A stretch of DNA of 64,000 nt from Evansella vedderi (GCF_030813435.1 NZ_JAUSUG010000005.1:62001-126000); one strand, 5' to 3'; shown: positions 50,326-59,964, numbered from the stretch's first letter. Notes: generated by a model not told the origin, from the sequence alone. Translations and numbers: made by a program.

Positions 50326-50634
50326 ATGGCCAATCACCAGATAAATATTCCAGAAGAGGAAGAGGCAAAAATTGTAATCGAAGATGAAGAGGGAGAGAAA
50401 CATCTCTTCGAAGTATTATTCACTTTTGATGTGGATTCAACCGGTAAATCATACATGGTTTTAACCCCAGAAGGTTCTAACGAATCGGATGAGGAAGAAA
50501 TGGAGGTTTATCCAGTAAGATATGAGGAACAGGATGAGGAAGACTATAAACTAATTCCAATTGATACAGATGAGGAATGGGAAATGGTTGAGGAGCTCCT
50601 AAATACCTTTTCAGAACAAGAAATGGATGAATAA
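50326..50634 (+). CDS. DUF1292 protein (YrzB)
   Basis: 102-residue very acidic cytosolic protein of DUF1292 (IVIEDEEGEKHLFEVLFTFD, YMVLTPEG, PVRYEEQDEEDYKLIPI, DTDEEWEMVEELLNTF). The function is unknown. ATG 50326 is chosen over GTG 50320 because AAAGGAG is 9 nt away. The stop codon runs straight into a repeat family 1 fragment. Confidence 0.88.
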   Translation: MANHQINIPEEEEAKIVIEDEEGEKHLFEVLFTFDVDSTGKSYMVLTPEGSNESDEEEMEVYPVRYEEQDEEDYKLIPIDTDEEWEMVEELLNTFSEQEMDE

Positions 50635-50638
50635 AAAA

Positions 50639-50733
50639 GGCTTGGAGAAGCGAAAGGCGGCGACTCCAGCGGGAAAAGCAACATTCTTTTCTTGCGGCGA
50701 GTAATCGCAGGAGCAACCTATACGAAGAAGCAA
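50639..50733 (+). repeat. Dispersed repeat family 1, truncated copy after yrzB
   Basis: Left half only: GGCTTGGAGAAGCGAAAGGC, GGCGACTCCAGCGGGAAAAG, then GGCGAGTAATCGCAGGAGCA and an AACCTATACGAA piece. The right half is gone. A similar TCGCAGGAGCAATCTATATG fragment is at 13472-13491. Confidence 0.7.
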
Positions 50734-50734
50734 T

Positions 50735-50767
50735 AAAAAAGGTGAGAGCTTAGCTCTCATCTTTTTT
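50735..50767. terminator. Bidirectional terminator between yrzB and arsR
   Basis: AAAAAAGGTGAGAGC / GCTCTCATCTTTTTT (one G-U), loop TTA. It serves the convergent genes. Confidence 0.88.
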
Positions 50768-51107
50768 ATTCATCATCCGCGCGAAAGACGCAGCAAAGTT
50801 TCTCTGAAAGTAATGTATTTAACTCTGTATAATTAAGTTGATAATAATTCCATGTTCCTTTCGTTTCTTTTGTAATTAACTCTGCATCAAGGAGGATTTT
50901 TAAGTGATAGGATAATTTAGATTGTTTCATTTCAATCGTTTCACTTAAATCACATACACAAACAGATCCTTGGCGCGTAATTTCATAAAGAATTTCAAGT
51001 CTTTTTTCATCTGCGAGTGCCTTAAATTTTTTTTCAAATTGTTGGAAAAATTCAGGGGAAGGCTTATTGGAGTCTGTTGGAATTAATGGTATGGATAATG
51101 GGTCCAT
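50766..51107 (-). CDS. ArsR-family transcriptional repressor
   Basis: 113-residue winged-helix regulator. KFKALADEKRLEILYEI and KQSKLSYHLKILLDAELI form the DNA-binding part. The helix alpha3 metal motif SVCVCDLSE carries the paired cysteines of arsenic-sensing ArsR proteins, and two more Cys lie near the C-terminus (EKLCCVF). ATG 51107 follows GAGGTG by 7 nt. There is no arsenic resistance gene beside it, so it may control distant genes or only itself. The operator at 51134 supports self-regulation. Confidence 0.85.
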   Translation of the reverse strand: MDPLSIPLIPTDSNKPSPEFFQQFEKKFKALADEKRLEILYEITRQGSVCVCDLSETIEMKQSKLSYHLKILLDAELITKETKGTWNYYQLNYTELNTLLSEKLCCVFRADDE

Positions 51108-51133
51108 AATTAACACCTCAATTCAATTTTTAT

Positions 51134-51149
51134 ATCAAGAAAAATTGAT
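51134..51149 (-). promoter_or_regulatory. ArsR-type operator
   Basis: ATCAA-N6-TTGAT, the inverted repeat described for B. subtilis ArsR-class repressors, 27 bp before the arsR start. It lies next to a minus-strand promoter (-35 TTGTAT at 51181-51186 and -10 TATAAT at 51159-51164, complement, 16-nt spacer). Confidence 0.7.
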
Positions 51150-51278
51150 TATAAGACTATTATAGCAAGATTTGATGGAAATACAACTGTTACCATTTTT
51201 TATAGGGGAGAATGGTGCATTTTCAGTGTTGTTAAACAATGTTTCGACATAAACCATCGAAAAATGATGGAAATGTAG

Positions 51279-51284
51279 TATAAT
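51279..51284 (+). promoter_or_regulatory. Candidate -10 box of mltG
   Basis: TATAAT 26 nt before the mltG ribosome site region; the -35 is weak (ATCGAA at 17-nt spacing). An inverted repeat TTTCGA/TCGAAA lies across the -35 area (51242-51262). Transcription would start near 51291, which excludes the GTG at 51292 as start codon. Confidence 0.4.
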
Positions 51285-51309
51285 AGATGGGGTGAAAGGG
51301 GGAGTAGCA

Positions 51310-52422
51310 TTGTCTGATGAAAAAGATAAATTAAAACAGAAACATATAGAAAAACTTCAAGAGAGACAAAGAGAGGCAAGTATAGTACGTAGGATTGTGC
51401 TTGTATCGCTTATTGTAATAATATTGGCTGTTGCAGGTGTAGGATATGGGGTATATCAGCATATCGTCGGTGCCATTGGTCCTGTTGATGAAAATGATGA
51501 CGAAATAGTCGAGGTAACTATCCCAATTGGCTCTACTGTTACTGGAATAGGAAATATTCTAGAAGAACATAATCTAGTAAGCAACGGGGATATGTTCCGG
51601 TTTTACGTTAGGTTTAGAAATGAGAGCGGTTTTCAAGCAGGCGATTACCAGTTGACTCGATCCATGGATATGGATGAAATCATTGAAGAGCTGAAACAGG
51701 GAACCATTTATCAAGAATATGAGCTTACTTTTACGATTCCTGAGGGACGTTGGCTGGATAATGTTGTGGCTCGAGTAGCAGATGAGACAAATCTAACGGA
51801 AGAAGAACTGATGGAAAAATTAGAAGATAGGGAGTATCTTGAATCCCTTATAGATCGTTATTCCATTTTAGATGACGTTATATTGGATGAGCGAATTCGT
51901 TGGCCACTAGAGGGTTATTTATTCCCCGCAAGGTATGATTTTGTGGATGAAGAATTAGAAGTAGAGCAGCTAATAGAGACTATGTTAAATCGTACAACAG
52001 AAGTTCTATCTGAAAGTGGTGCAAGCGGCTCCAACTATAGTTATCATGAAATATTAACTATTGCTTCGATTATTGAAGGGGAAGCTAGAAATGATGAGGA
52101 AAGGGCAAGAATCTCTGGTGTTATCCGTAACCGTCTTAATATTAGTATGAGACTTGAAATGGATCCGACAGTTGCCTATGCCCATGGAGAGCATTTTGAA
52201 AGGACTCTTTATGAACATTTGGACATCGAATCACCATATAACACATATCGAATTACTGGTTTACCAGTAGGACCAATCAATAACCCTGGTGCTGCTTCCA
52301 TACGTGCTGCCTTGTATCCAGAGGATCACGATTACTTGTACTTCTTCCATGCTCCAAATGGTAATGTATATTTCTCAGAATCATTTCCTGAGCATAATAG
52401 AGCTGTACAACAGTATAGATAG
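51310..52422 (+). CDS. mltG: Endolytic murein transglycosylase MltG
   Basis: 370-residue membrane-anchored YceG-like enzyme that cuts nascent glycan strands and sets their length. One transmembrane helix (about 28-50), then a LysM-like subdomain and the catalytic domain with Glu in TIASIIEGEARNDEER; WPLEGYLFPARYDF and PYNTYRITGLPVGPINNPG are family blocks. TTG 51310 is preferred: AAAGGGGGAG is 6 nt upstream. In B. subtilis this is yrrL. Confidence 0.92.
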   Translation: MSDEKDKLKQKHIEKLQERQREASIVRRIVLVSLIVIILAVAGVGYGVYQHIVGAIGPVDENDDEIVEVTIPIGSTVTGIGNILEEHNLVSNGDMFRFYVRFRNESGFQAGDYQLTRSMDMDEIIEELKQGTIYQEYELTFTIPEGRWLDNVVARVADETNLTEEELMEKLEDREYLESLIDRYSILDDVILDERIRWPLEGYLFPARYDFVDEELEVEQLIETMLNRTTEVLSESGASGSNYSYHEILTIASIIEGEARNDEERARISGVIRNRLNISMRLEMDPTVAYAHGEHFERTLYEHLDIESPYNTYRITGLPVGPINNPGAASIRAALYPEDHDYLYFFHAPNGNVYFSESFPEHNRAVQQYR

Positions 52423-52553
52423 TAAATTATTCCATTTGTAAGTAGGAGAGAATGTGGTATTCGCATTCTCTTCTTTTGTATGGTAAAATATATCGGGTTA
52501 AAGTAGAAACCCTGTGGAAACAGGGAAAAGAGCAGCCAAAGGAGGCGCTTTTT

Positions 52554-53198
52554 TTGGTTAAACGAGGGATTCAAGAAGATTATTTATCCTCTCTGCTGTT
52601 GGAGAGAAATGAAGATATTCAGGCAATAGAGAAATATGCTGAAGAAAATAATGTTCCAATAATGGAGCAGACAGGGATGCAGCTCCTGCTCCAAGTTCTC
52701 CAGCTCCATCGCCCTAAATCTATATTAGAAATAGGTACAGCTATTGGTTATTCCGCAATTAGAATGGCAGAGGTGACTCTAGCTCAAATTGTTACTGTAG
52801 AGAGGGACGAGGAAAGGATTAAAATAGCGGAAAGTAATATAAACAAAAAAGGTATGAACGATCGTATAAAGATCATAAAAGGGGATGCCTTAGAAGTTGA
52901 ACCTGAAGTTTCGCAATACGGTCCCTATGATGTTTTATTTATAGATGCTGCTAAAGGACAGTATGAGCGTTTCTTTCACCTTTATGAGCCATTAGTGTCC
53001 ATTGGTGGTGTCATTATTTCCGACAATGTTCTATTTAAAGGGCTGGTTTCAGGGGAAAGTGATATACCATCTAAAAGGCTAGAAGGTATGGTTAAAAAAC
53101 TACGCAGCTATAATGAAGAAAGGATGGCTGACAAACGCTTTTCCTCCATGATCTACCCTGTAGGTGATGGGGTTATGGTCAGTATTAAGAAAGCTTAG
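52554..53198 (+). CDS. trmR: tRNA 5-hydroxyuridine methyltransferase TrmR (YrrM)
   Basis: 214-residue O-methyltransferase. The SAM site ILEIGTAIGYSAIRMAE, GDALEVEP, VLFIDAAKGQYERFF and ISDNVLFKG are as in TrmR, which methylates ho5U34 to mo5U in B. subtilis tRNA. TTG 52554 has AAAGGAGG 8 nt upstream; the frame runs 34 codons further up without family similarity. It is followed by the two genes for the hydroxylation step, but a repeat lies between. Confidence 0.9.
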   Translation: MVKRGIQEDYLSSLLLERNEDIQAIEKYAEENNVPIMEQTGMQLLLQVLQLHRPKSILEIGTAIGYSAIRMAEVTLAQIVTVERDEERIKIAESNINKKGMNDRIKIIKGDALEVEPEVSQYGPYDVLFIDAAKGQYERFFHLYEPLVSIGGVIISDNVLFKGLVSGESDIPSKRLEGMVKKLRSYNEERMADKRFSSMIYPVGDGVMVSIKKA

Positions 53199-53313
53199 TT
53201 TCTTTTTAAAGAAAAGTTTATTTATTAGTTGGATGTGGAAGTAATGAGGATATTCGCTTAAAACGTATACTTTCTGACATATACACAATTTCATATAAAA
53301 ATCTGTTCAAAAA

Positions 53314-53459
53314 GCTCAAAAACTGACCTTTTTATATGAAAAATATGTTTTTATACGTTGTTTATTTTGAAACGAAGTAGATTGAAGCGTAATCAACTTC
53401 CAAATTTAGCACAGCAAAAAAAGTTTTCATTTATCGTGATGTCTAATAAGACATGGGAG
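53314..53459 (+). repeat. Dispersed repeat family 3, copy B
   Basis: Matches 22999-23159. Shared runs include TTCCAAATTTAGCACAG, AAAAAAGTTTTCAT, TATCGTG and AGATTGAAGCG. It fills most of the 361-nt gap between trmR and trhP1; the rest holds no structure I recognise. Confidence 0.72.
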
Positions 53460-53559
53460 TTATTGAACAGACTCTGTAAATATAATTGTATTAACTTGGG
53501 AGGGGTGTTCGAGCTAACACCGTTCTATTAATTAATGGAAGGAAATTGGTGGTGAAACT

Positions 53560-54489
53560 ATGGCTAAACCAGAATTATTAGTAACGCCTACATCAGTAGC
53601 GCACATTGATGATGTAATAGATGCAGGAGCAACTGCGGTTATTGTAGGGGAAGAAACCTTTGGCCTACGCTTAGCTGGTGAATTTTCAAGGGATCATATT
53701 AAAGAAACAGTTTATAAAGCTCATGGGAAAGGAGTAAAAGTTTACGTAGCTGTAAACGGAATTTTTCATAACGACAGACTCTCAGACCTACCCGATTATC
53801 TGAAATATTTAGATGATATTGGAGTAGATGCTGTTGTTTTTGGAGATCCCGCTGTATTAATGGTAGCCCGTGAATTCGCTCCAAACATGAAGCTTCATTG
53901 GAACACGGAAACAACGGCAACAAACTGGTACACAGCAAACTACTGGGGAAGAAAAGGGGCAAAACGTGCTGTTCTAGCCCGGGAATTAAATATGGATGCC
54001 ATTGTTGAAATAAAGGAAAATGCAGAAGTGGAAATTGAAGTACAAGTCCATGGCATGACTTGTATGTTTCAGTCAAAACGAACATTAATTGGGAACTATA
54101 TGGAGTTTCAAGGGAAGGATTTAAAGGTAGAAGGGCGCAGTAAAGATCGTACCCTAATCTTGCATGATCCAGAAAGGGATGCAAAGTATCCTATCTGGGA
54201 AGATAAAAACGGGACCCATATTATGAGCCCAAAAGATATTTGTATTATTGATGAGCTGGAAGAAATGCTTGATGCAGGTATTGATTCGTTTAAAATTGAT
54301 GGAATATTAAAAAGCAGTGACTACATTACGAAAATCACTAAGTTATATCGTGAGGCTATTGATTTGTATTTGGAAGATCCAGAAGCATACACAGATAAAA
54401 AAGACGATTTTGTAGAAGAAGTGAGAGCTATCCAGCCTCGTAACAGAGATATTGATACTGGCTTCTTCTTTAAAGAAACGGTTTATTAA
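53560..54489 (+). CDS. trhP1: tRNA hydroxylation protein, U32 peptidase-like, first subunit (YrrN)
   Basis: 309-residue U32-family protein (ELLVTPTSVAHIDDVIDAGA, ATAVIVGEETFGLRLAG, KDICIIDELEEMLDAGIDSF). It lacks most of the Cys cluster of its larger partner. In B. subtilis yrrN and yrrO are both needed for prephenate-dependent 5-hydroxylation of U34 in tRNA. Annotations as a collagenase-like protease are misleading. Followed after 13 nt by trhP2. Confidence 0.88.
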   Translation: MAKPELLVTPTSVAHIDDVIDAGATAVIVGEETFGLRLAGEFSRDHIKETVYKAHGKGVKVYVAVNGIFHNDRLSDLPDYLKYLDDIGVDAVVFGDPAVLMVAREFAPNMKLHWNTETTATNWYTANYWGRKGAKRAVLARELNMDAIVEIKENAEVEIEVQVHGMTCMFQSKRTLIGNYMEFQGKDLKVEGRSKDRTLILHDPERDAKYPIWEDKNGTHIMSPKDICIIDELEEMLDAGIDSFKIDGILKSSDYITKITKLYREAIDLYLEDPEAYTDKKDDFVEEVRAIQPRNRDIDTGFFFKETVY

Positions 54490-54502
54490 GGGGGGAAATA
54501 AT

Positions 54503-55765
54503 ATGGAACAAATAACAGTAAAAACTGCAGAAGGTAAACGGATAATCACGAAAAAACCTGAGCTTTTAGCTCCTGCAGGTAATTTAGAGAAATTAAAAAT
54601 TGCTGTTCATTATGGTGCCGACGCTGTTTTTATTGGTGGACAAGAGTTTGGTTTAAGGTCTAACGCAGACAATTTTTCCATTGAAGAAATGGCAGAAGGA
54701 GTTCAATTTGCAAATAAATATGGTGCTAGGATTTATGTGACAACAAATATATTTGCCCATAATGAAAATATGGATGGGCTTGATGAATATCTTCAAGATT
54801 TAGAACGGGTAAGTGTGGCAGGAATCATTGTTGCAGACCCTTTAATTATTGAAACATGCAAACGGGTAGCCCCTAAATTAGAGGTTCATTTATCTACTCA
54901 ACAATCCCTTGCTAACTGGCAAGCGGTGAAGTTTTGGAAGGAAGAAGGCCTAGAACGTGTTGTCCTAGCACGAGAGGTTGGACTAGAAGAAATGCTAGAA
55001 ATGAAAAGAAATGTGGATATTGAAATAGAGACGTTTATTCACGGTGCTATGTGTATTTCCTACTCTGGAAGGTGTACCTTAAGTAATCATATGACTGCTC
55101 GAGATTCCAATCGTGGCGGTTGCTGCCAATCTTGCCGCTGGGATTACTTCTTATACGAAGAAGGGGAATCGCAAGAAACGGCACTATTTACTGAAGAAGA
55201 TGTACCCTTTGCCATGTCACCAAAGGATTTAAACTTAATTGAATCCATCCCTAAGCTCATTGAAGCTGGCATTGACAGTTTAAAAATAGAAGGAAGAATG
55301 AAGTCTATTCACTATGTAGCAACTGTTGTTAGTGTGTATCGTAAGGTGATTGATGCTTACTGTGCGGATCCTGACAATTTTGAAATTGATCCGAAATGGT
55401 TAGAAGAGCTTGCGAAATGTGCAAACAGACCAACAGCACCTGCTTTCTTTGAAAATATTCCTGGTGTGGACGAGCAGCTCTTTAAAAATCATAGTCAAAA
55501 AACAACACATGATTTTGCAGGATTAGTATTGGACTATGATGATAAAACTGGTATCATAACCCTTCAACAGAGAAACTATTTCCGTCCTGGTGACGAAGTG
55601 GAATTCTTTGGACCTGAGATCGAGAACTTTACTCAAAAGGTCGGTAACTTGTGGGATGAGGATGATAATGAGCTTGACGCAGCCCGTCATCCTTTACAAA
55701 TTGTGAAATTTAAAGCTGAGAAGCCAGTTTATCGTAATAATATGATGCGAAAGGAAGCAAGATAA
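54503..55765 (+). CDS. trhP2: tRNA hydroxylation protein, U32 peptidase-like, second subunit (YrrO)
   Basis: 420 residues; U32 family with the signature [20 protein letters not shown] and the following [11 protein letters not shown], a cysteine set for an iron-sulfur centre. [20 protein letters not shown] at the start and a C-terminal beta domain ([26 protein letters not shown]). ATG 54503 has AAGGGGGGA upstream. The stop shares one base with the udk start. Works with trhP1 to form ho5U, the substrate of TrmR. Confidence 0.9.
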   Translation: MEQITVKTAEGKRIITKKPELLAPAGNLEKLKIAVHYGADAVFIGGQEFGLRSNADNFSIEEMAEGVQFANKYGARIYVTTNIFAHNENMDGLDEYLQDLERVSVAGIIVADPLIIETCKRVAPKLEVHLSTQQSLANWQAVKFWKEEGLERVVLAREVGLEEMLEMKRNVDIEIETFIHGAMCISYSGRCTLSNHMTARDSNRGGCCQSCRWDYFLYEEGESQETALFTEEDVPFAMSPKDLNLIESIPKLIEAGIDSLKIEGRMKSIHYVATVVSVYRKVIDAYCADPDNFEIDPKWLEELAKCANRPTAPAFFENIPGVDEQLFKNHSQKTTHDFAGLVLDYDDKTGIITLQQRNYFRPGDEVEFFGPEIENFTQKVGNLWDEDDNELDAARHPLQIVKFKAEKPVYRNNMMRKEAR

Positions 55766-56400
55766 TGAATAAAAAGCCGGTAATAATCGGTGTAGCCGGT
55801 GGATCAGGATCTGGAAAAACCACGGTCGCTAATAAAATCTATTGCAAATTTCAAGATCGAAGTGTTGTTATGATTGAGCAAGACGCTTATTATAAAGGCC
55901 AAAGTCATTTACCGATGGAGGAAAGGTTAAAAACAAATTACGACCATCCCCTTGCCTTTGATAATGAGCTTCTTATAAAGCATTTGACGAAGCTTCGAAA
56001 TCGTGAAGCAATACACAAACCTGTTTATGATTACGCAAATCATACCCGTTCAGATGAAGTTATTTTAATAGAACCGAGAGATGTTATTATTCTTGAAGGA
56101 ATTTTAATATTGGAAGATGAGAAATTAAGAGATATAATGGATATTAAATTATATGTAGATACTGATGCCGATTTGCGAATCATTCGTCGCCTTATGAGGG
56201 ACATAAAGGAAAGAGGAAGAACAATCGATTCCGTAATCGATCAGTATACATCCGTTGTTCGCCCGATGCATCTCCAGTTTATAGAACCGACGAAGAGATA
56301 TGCCGATATTATTGTACCTGAGGGTGGACATAATCAAGTTGCTATCGATTTAATGGTAACAAAAATAAAAACTATTCTTGAAGAAAAATCAATTTTGTAA
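55765..56400 (+). CDS. udk: Uridine kinase
   Basis: 211-residue pyrimidine salvage kinase phosphorylating uridine and cytidine. The P-loop [14 protein letters not shown] (9-22), [35 protein letters not shown] and [10 protein letters not shown] are typical. TAATG overlap with trhP2 suggests translational coupling. No clear terminator follows, only the hairpin at 56455. Confidence 0.95.
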   Translation: MNKKPVIIGVAGGSGSGKTTVANKIYCKFQDRSVVMIEQDAYYKGQSHLPMEERLKTNYDHPLAFDNELLIKHLTKLRNREAIHKPVYDYANHTRSDEVILIEPRDVIILEGILILEDEKLRDIMDIKLYVDTDADLRIIRRLMRDIKERGRTIDSVIDQYTSVVRPMHLQFIEPTKRYADIIVPEGGHNQVAIDLMVTKIKTILEEKSIL

Positions 56401-56454
56401 TAGCATAAGGTAAGCAATAATAAAACGGTTATCTTTTGAATAAAGTTAATGGAT

Positions 56455-56506
56455 CAGCGCCCCAATATCTTTTTTAGGTTTCTGTTAAAGAGGTAATTGG
56501 GCGCTG
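56455..56506. other. Hairpin between udk and greA
   Basis: CAGCGCCCCAAT pairs with ATTGGGCGCTG (one bulged C) across a loop that includes a T-run. There is no T-run after the stem, so termination is doubtful. The remaining 270-nt gap shows no gene. Confidence 0.45.
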
Positions 56507-56669
56507 AAACGTTTATGAAGATGAGGTACTATTCATTTTTTCTTTATGGTTTCATAGGCTTCAATATACCGTTTTATATAATTATTTAATATACTTAGGG
56601 TGCCAATAGAAAAAACTTGAAAGCGCTCACGAACTGGAATTTTTTTACTAGACTGAAGGAGTGAACAAA

Positions 56670-57143
56670 ATGGCAGAAGAAAAACATTACATGACAGTAG
56701 AGGGCAAGGAGAAATTAGAAAAAGAACTTGAATACTTAAAAACAGAACGACGAAAAGAAGTCGTTGAACGTATAAAAGTTGCTCGCAGCTTTGGAGATCT
56801 TTCTGAGAACTCCGAATACGATTCAGCTAAAGAGGAACAAGCCTTCGTAGAAGGAAGAATTGGAACACTAGAAAAGATGATCCGCAATGCGGTAATTATC
56901 GAAGAGGATACTTCTAACACATCTGTGGTTTCCCTTGGAAAGACTGTTACCTTTAAGGAACTTCCAGACGGAGAAGAAGAAGTTTACACTATTGTTGGAC
57001 GTGCAGAAGCAGACCCAATTGAAGGGAAGATTTCTAACGATTCACCAATGGCACAAAGCTTAATGGGGAAAGCAGTTGGCGATACAGTAACTGTTTCTAC
57101 TCCAGGCGGCGACATGAAAGTAGAGATCATTGAAGTTAAATGA
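56670..57143 (+). CDS. greA: Transcription elongation factor GreA
   Basis: 157-residue factor that rescues backtracked RNA polymerase. The N-terminal coiled coil (about 8-75) has the acidic tip in [20 protein letters not shown]; the C-terminal globular domain has [20 protein letters not shown] and [16 protein letters not shown] 56670 has AAGGAG 8 nt upstream. A perfect terminator follows. Confidence 0.96.
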   Translation: MAEEKHYMTVEGKEKLEKELEYLKTERRKEVVERIKVARSFGDLSENSEYDSAKEEQAFVEGRIGTLEKMIRNAVIIEEDTSNTSVVSLGKTVTFKELPDGEEEVYTIVGRAEADPIEGKISNDSPMAQSLMGKAVGDTVTVSTPGGDMKVEIIEVK

Positions 57144-57157
57144 AGGTAATTATTTTC

Positions 57158-57187
57158 CCTTAAGGGCTCTGCCCTTAAGGTTTTTTT
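57158..57187 (+). terminator. Terminator after greA
   Basis: CCTTAAGGGC / GCCCTTAAGG with loop TCT and seven T. Confidence 0.95.
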
Positions 57188-57288
57188 GGTTTTAAAGAGA
57201 TGGAGGAGCCTAAAGCAGGAAAAATGACCGCGTGCCAGCTAACCACAGGTTCCCTTCCCAAATCTATATTGACTTTCAAAATACTTAA

Positions 57289-57771
57289 ATGGATGAACCT
57301 ACAGATGGTTTAGACAGTATAGCGAGGCAGCAGTTCCTCGATTTAGTACAGCAATATATGGAGAAGGAATACCGCTCTATCGTCTTATCTACTCACTACA
57401 CGAAGGAAGTAGAAGGTATTTGTGACTATGTCCTATTCATCAAAAATGGAAAGCTGCAATTTACCATTACCTCTAAGTCAACGATGATAAGCAGCTGTGA
57501 TGATATAGTAGAAACGACACGATTATCTGTAGGGGATATAAAGCTTCCTTCGGAGGAAACTAGAGATCTAGTACAAATGTATTTTCTTCGCTATTTTGAT
57601 GAGATATGGGGAGACGGTACATCGCGTTATTACAGTCATACATTTCGGTTAAGTTATCGGCTCACTGAACAGGAGACTAATCAATTTATAAAAGATTTCA
57701 ACAAAGAGGATATTAAAATAATGCTAGAAAACCCAAGAGTGTCAGGCGGTGCCATTGAACTTTCCTTTTAA
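57289..57771 (+). pseudogene. Remnant of an ABC transporter ATP-binding protein
   Basis: The frame starts at the Walker B/D-loop (MDEPTDGLD), continues through the H-loop (IVLSTHYTKEV) and keeps the C-terminal region (160 residues). Walker A, the Q-loop and the ABC signature, which should precede it, are missing: the codon just before the ATG is a stop, and the 100 nt above have no ABC similarity in any frame. No ribosome site and no permease gene are nearby. It cannot bind ATP normally and looks like a deletion remnant where B. subtilis has pbpI. Confidence 0.82.
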
Positions 57772-57861
57772 ACGGCCATATTTTGACTATTAATCTCGAA
57801 TAAATCCAGTAGATGCATTATAATATAGGACAAGGGAGTATTAAAGGAGGAACATTATTCT

Positions 57862-58542
57862 ATGAATCAGTACGGAAACTATGGCCCCCGTCGATCTGAA
57901 ATGAGAAAAAAGCAAAAACTAAATACATGGTTAAATGGAGCAATTATTATTTCGATTATTGGGATTGTTTTCTTTGCTTCAACACTCATTTTTGGAGGAG
58001 GTAGTTCAGAACCAGCAGCAGGTGATGAGTTAGAAGAAGAACAAAATGCCCTTGAAGAGGATGTATCAGTTGAAGATGAGGAAGGATTAGAGGAAACTGT
58101 TGGAACGGAGGAATCCACAGATGATTCCACAGAAGAGGATTCGGAAGGAAGTAACGAAACGGAAACAGATAATACTTCCTCATCAGAAGAGGCTAATGGA
58201 AATGAAAGTGAAGAAACGACCCCATCTACTGTTGTTGGTGAAGGCCAGTGGGCACCGATTGGTACCGTCCAAGAAGAGCCGTTTGTTGCAGTATACGAGA
58301 AAGATCATGTGAACTGGGAAGAAATGACCCGTGCTCTCAAGTATGCTACGGGTTTAGGGGATGATATGATCACTTGGCATATAGGAAATGGCGGCGACCA
58401 CGAGAGTGCTGTCGGTATTGTTAGTGATTATGCTAATCGTAAAACACCATATGAAGTGCGCATTGAATGGGTAACCAATGAAGGGTGGATGCCTGTTTCA
58501 GTTAACCAATTGGAAGAAAATCCAAGACTGAATAACAATTAA
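57862..58542 (+). CDS. yrrS: DUF1510 membrane protein YrrS
   Basis: 226 residues: a short basic N-terminus, one transmembrane helix (about 25-45), a long Glu/Ser/Thr-rich extracellular linker (about 50-125) and a conserved C-terminal DUF1510 domain (GQWAPIGTVQEEPFVAVYEK, YANRKTPYEVRIEWV). B. subtilis YrrS is linked to the cell-division and sporulation-septum machinery. AAAGGAGG precedes the ATG, and a TATAAT is at 57819-57824. Its usual upstream neighbour pbpI is absent. Confidence 0.88.
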   Translation: MNQYGNYGPRRSEMRKKQKLNTWLNGAIIISIIGIVFFASTLIFGGGSSEPAAGDELEEEQNALEEDVSVEDEEGLEETVGTEESTDDSTEEDSEGSNETETDNTSSSEEANGNESEETTPSTVVGEGQWAPIGTVQEEPFVAVYEKDHVNWEEMTRALKYATGLGDDMITWHIGNGGDHESAVGIVSDYANRKTPYEVRIEWVTNEGWMPVSVNQLEENPRLNNN

Positions 58543-58544
58543 TA

Positions 58545-58585
58545 AAAAGAAATGAGGCTGGAAATTATTCCAGTCTCATTTCTTT
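58545..58585. terminator. Bidirectional terminator between yrrS and yrzA
   Basis: GAAATGAGGCTGGAA / TTCCAGTCTCATTTC (one G-U) with loop ATTA and A/T flanks. Confidence 0.9.
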
Positions 58586-58793
58586 ATAGATTAGCTTTAA
58601 AGTGAACAACCGCAGTATAAGTTTTTCTCCCGGATTTAGGGTCCATACATACATCGTGAGAAACATGATGAACAGATAGCATAATAGCTTGATTGTCCTC
58701 TACTTTTTTTGCAATTTCCTTTTCTAATGTATGGAGATCATTGGCCTCAAAAAACTCGATCTTATCCTTTAGGAAGCTTGTTTGAATCATCAT
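58584..58793 (-). CDS. yrzA: DUF2536 protein YrzA
   Basis: 69-residue small protein (LKDKIEFFEANDLHTLEKEI, YTAVVHFKANL), the DUF2536 family. Start at the ATGATG pair near 58793 after GAGGTG; the longer upstream frame is hydrophobic, unrelated and lacks a ribosome site. The function is unknown. A short ATTACT microsatellite (about 58816-58840) lies upstream. Confidence 0.82.
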   Translation of the reverse strand: MMIQTSFLKDKIEFFEANDLHTLEKEIAKKVEDNQAIMLSVHHVSHDVCMDPKSGRKTYTAVVHFKANL

Positions 58794-58986
58794 ACGGTCA
58801 CCTCGTCTTATCTTATTTATTACTATTACTACTATTACTAGCATAATGGAAAGCTGGTGAAAAATACAAGAGAACACAAAAGTGGACTTGCCCTTAGACA
58901 ATTGTTCCGCTATGATAAATAAAGGTATTTTTACATAACAATGCACTTCCGTAATTACCATAATGTTAAACGAAAGTAGGTTATAA

Positions 58987-59691
58987 ATGATGCGTATAGG
59001 TATTATCGGCGCTATGGATGAAGAAGTGGAGCTATTACGTTCTAAAATGACTATTTCGGAAAATCATGTAACTGCAGGCTGTGAATTTTTTTTAGGAAAG
59101 CTTCAAGGAGTAGAAGTAGTGTTGTCAAAGTCCGGTATAGGTAAGGTCAATGCTACCATTAGCACAACCTTAATGAATCAACTTTATAATCCAGATTATA
59201 TTATCAATACAGGCTCAGCTGGGGGCTTTCATCATGAGCTAGCAGTGGGTGACATTGTTATTTCAACGGAAGTTCGTTATAACGATGTAGATGCAACAGT
59301 ATTCGGCTATGAATTTGGCCAGGTTCCCCGTATGCCAGCTTTCTATAGTCCTAATGAAGAGTTGATATCTATTGCTGAGGAGTGTGCCAAGGAAATTGGA
59401 ATAAACTCCGTGAAAGGGTTGGTCCTTTCTGGTGATTCCTTTATGAGTGATCATGCACGTGTAGAAGAGATTCGTCAGAGGTTTAACGATCCTTATTGTT
59501 CTGAAATGGAAGCGGGGGCAATTGCACAAACATGTCATCAATTTCAATGCCCATTCGTTATCATTCGATCCTTATCGGATATTGCAGGTCAAGATGCAAA
59601 GGTTTCTTATGACCAATTCTTAGAAACAGCTTCCGTTAATTCGGCAAAAATGGTTTTATTGATGCTCGAGGAGTTAAGAAAGAAAAATTAG
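58987..59691 (+). CDS. mtnN: 5-methylthioadenosine/S-adenosylhomocysteine nucleosidase
   Basis: 234-residue nucleosidase that cleaves MTA and SAH, removing methylation by-products. [13 protein letters not shown] at the start, [22 protein letters not shown] and catalytic [10 protein letters not shown] with SLSDIAGQ near the end (catalytic Glu and Asp present). In B. subtilis it is part of the yrrT-mtnN-mccA-mccB-yrhC cysteine-recycling operon; here yrrT and mccAB are missing. Confidence 0.95.
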   Translation: MMRIGIIGAMDEEVELLRSKMTISENHVTAGCEFFLGKLQGVEVVLSKSGIGKVNATISTTLMNQLYNPDYIINTGSAGGFHHELAVGDIVISTEVRYNDVDATVFGYEFGQVPRMPAFYSPNEELISIAEECAKEIGINSVKGLVLSGDSFMSDHARVEEIRQRFNDPYCSEMEAGAIAQTCHQFQCPFVIIRSLSDIAGQDAKVSYDQFLETASVNSAKMVLLMLEELRKKN

Positions 59692-59714
59692 AAGAGGCAG
59701 TTCCATAAGTAAAT

Positions 59715-59763
59715 AAGGGAGACTTAAAAGGTTAAAAAAAACCTTTTGAGTATCCTTTTTTTT
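59715..59763 (+). terminator. Terminator, repeated hairpin family, copy 4
   Basis: AAGGGAGACTTAAAAGGT / ACCTTTTGAGTATCCTT (imperfect) with loop TAAAAAAA and eight T. The following 200 nt up to yrhC hold a possible -10 (TATACT) and nothing else recognisable. Confidence 0.78.
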
Positions 59764-59964
59764 GGGTATTCAAGTGAAAGCATAACAAGCAAAGGGGAGT
59801 TTTAAATAAGGAATTGTAATTTTTATGGAAATCATTACTACGTCCGTCAAACCAGAGACATGTTATACTATTCATAGTTTCATATATGAGTTAAAGAGAT
59901 AAATATATAAAGCTGATAACTGTTATAAAATATTTTACTCTCCTATTAGAAAAGGTGAATAGAT

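Noticed and set aside
53699-54184. 161-codon minus-strand frame inside trhP1
   Set aside because: Fully antisense to a clearly conserved U32 gene, with no ribosome site and no family pattern; a mirror frame.
58816-58840. ATTACT-type microsatellite upstream of yrzA
   Set aside because: Only a few units, imperfect, and lying outside a reading frame; no sign of phase variation.
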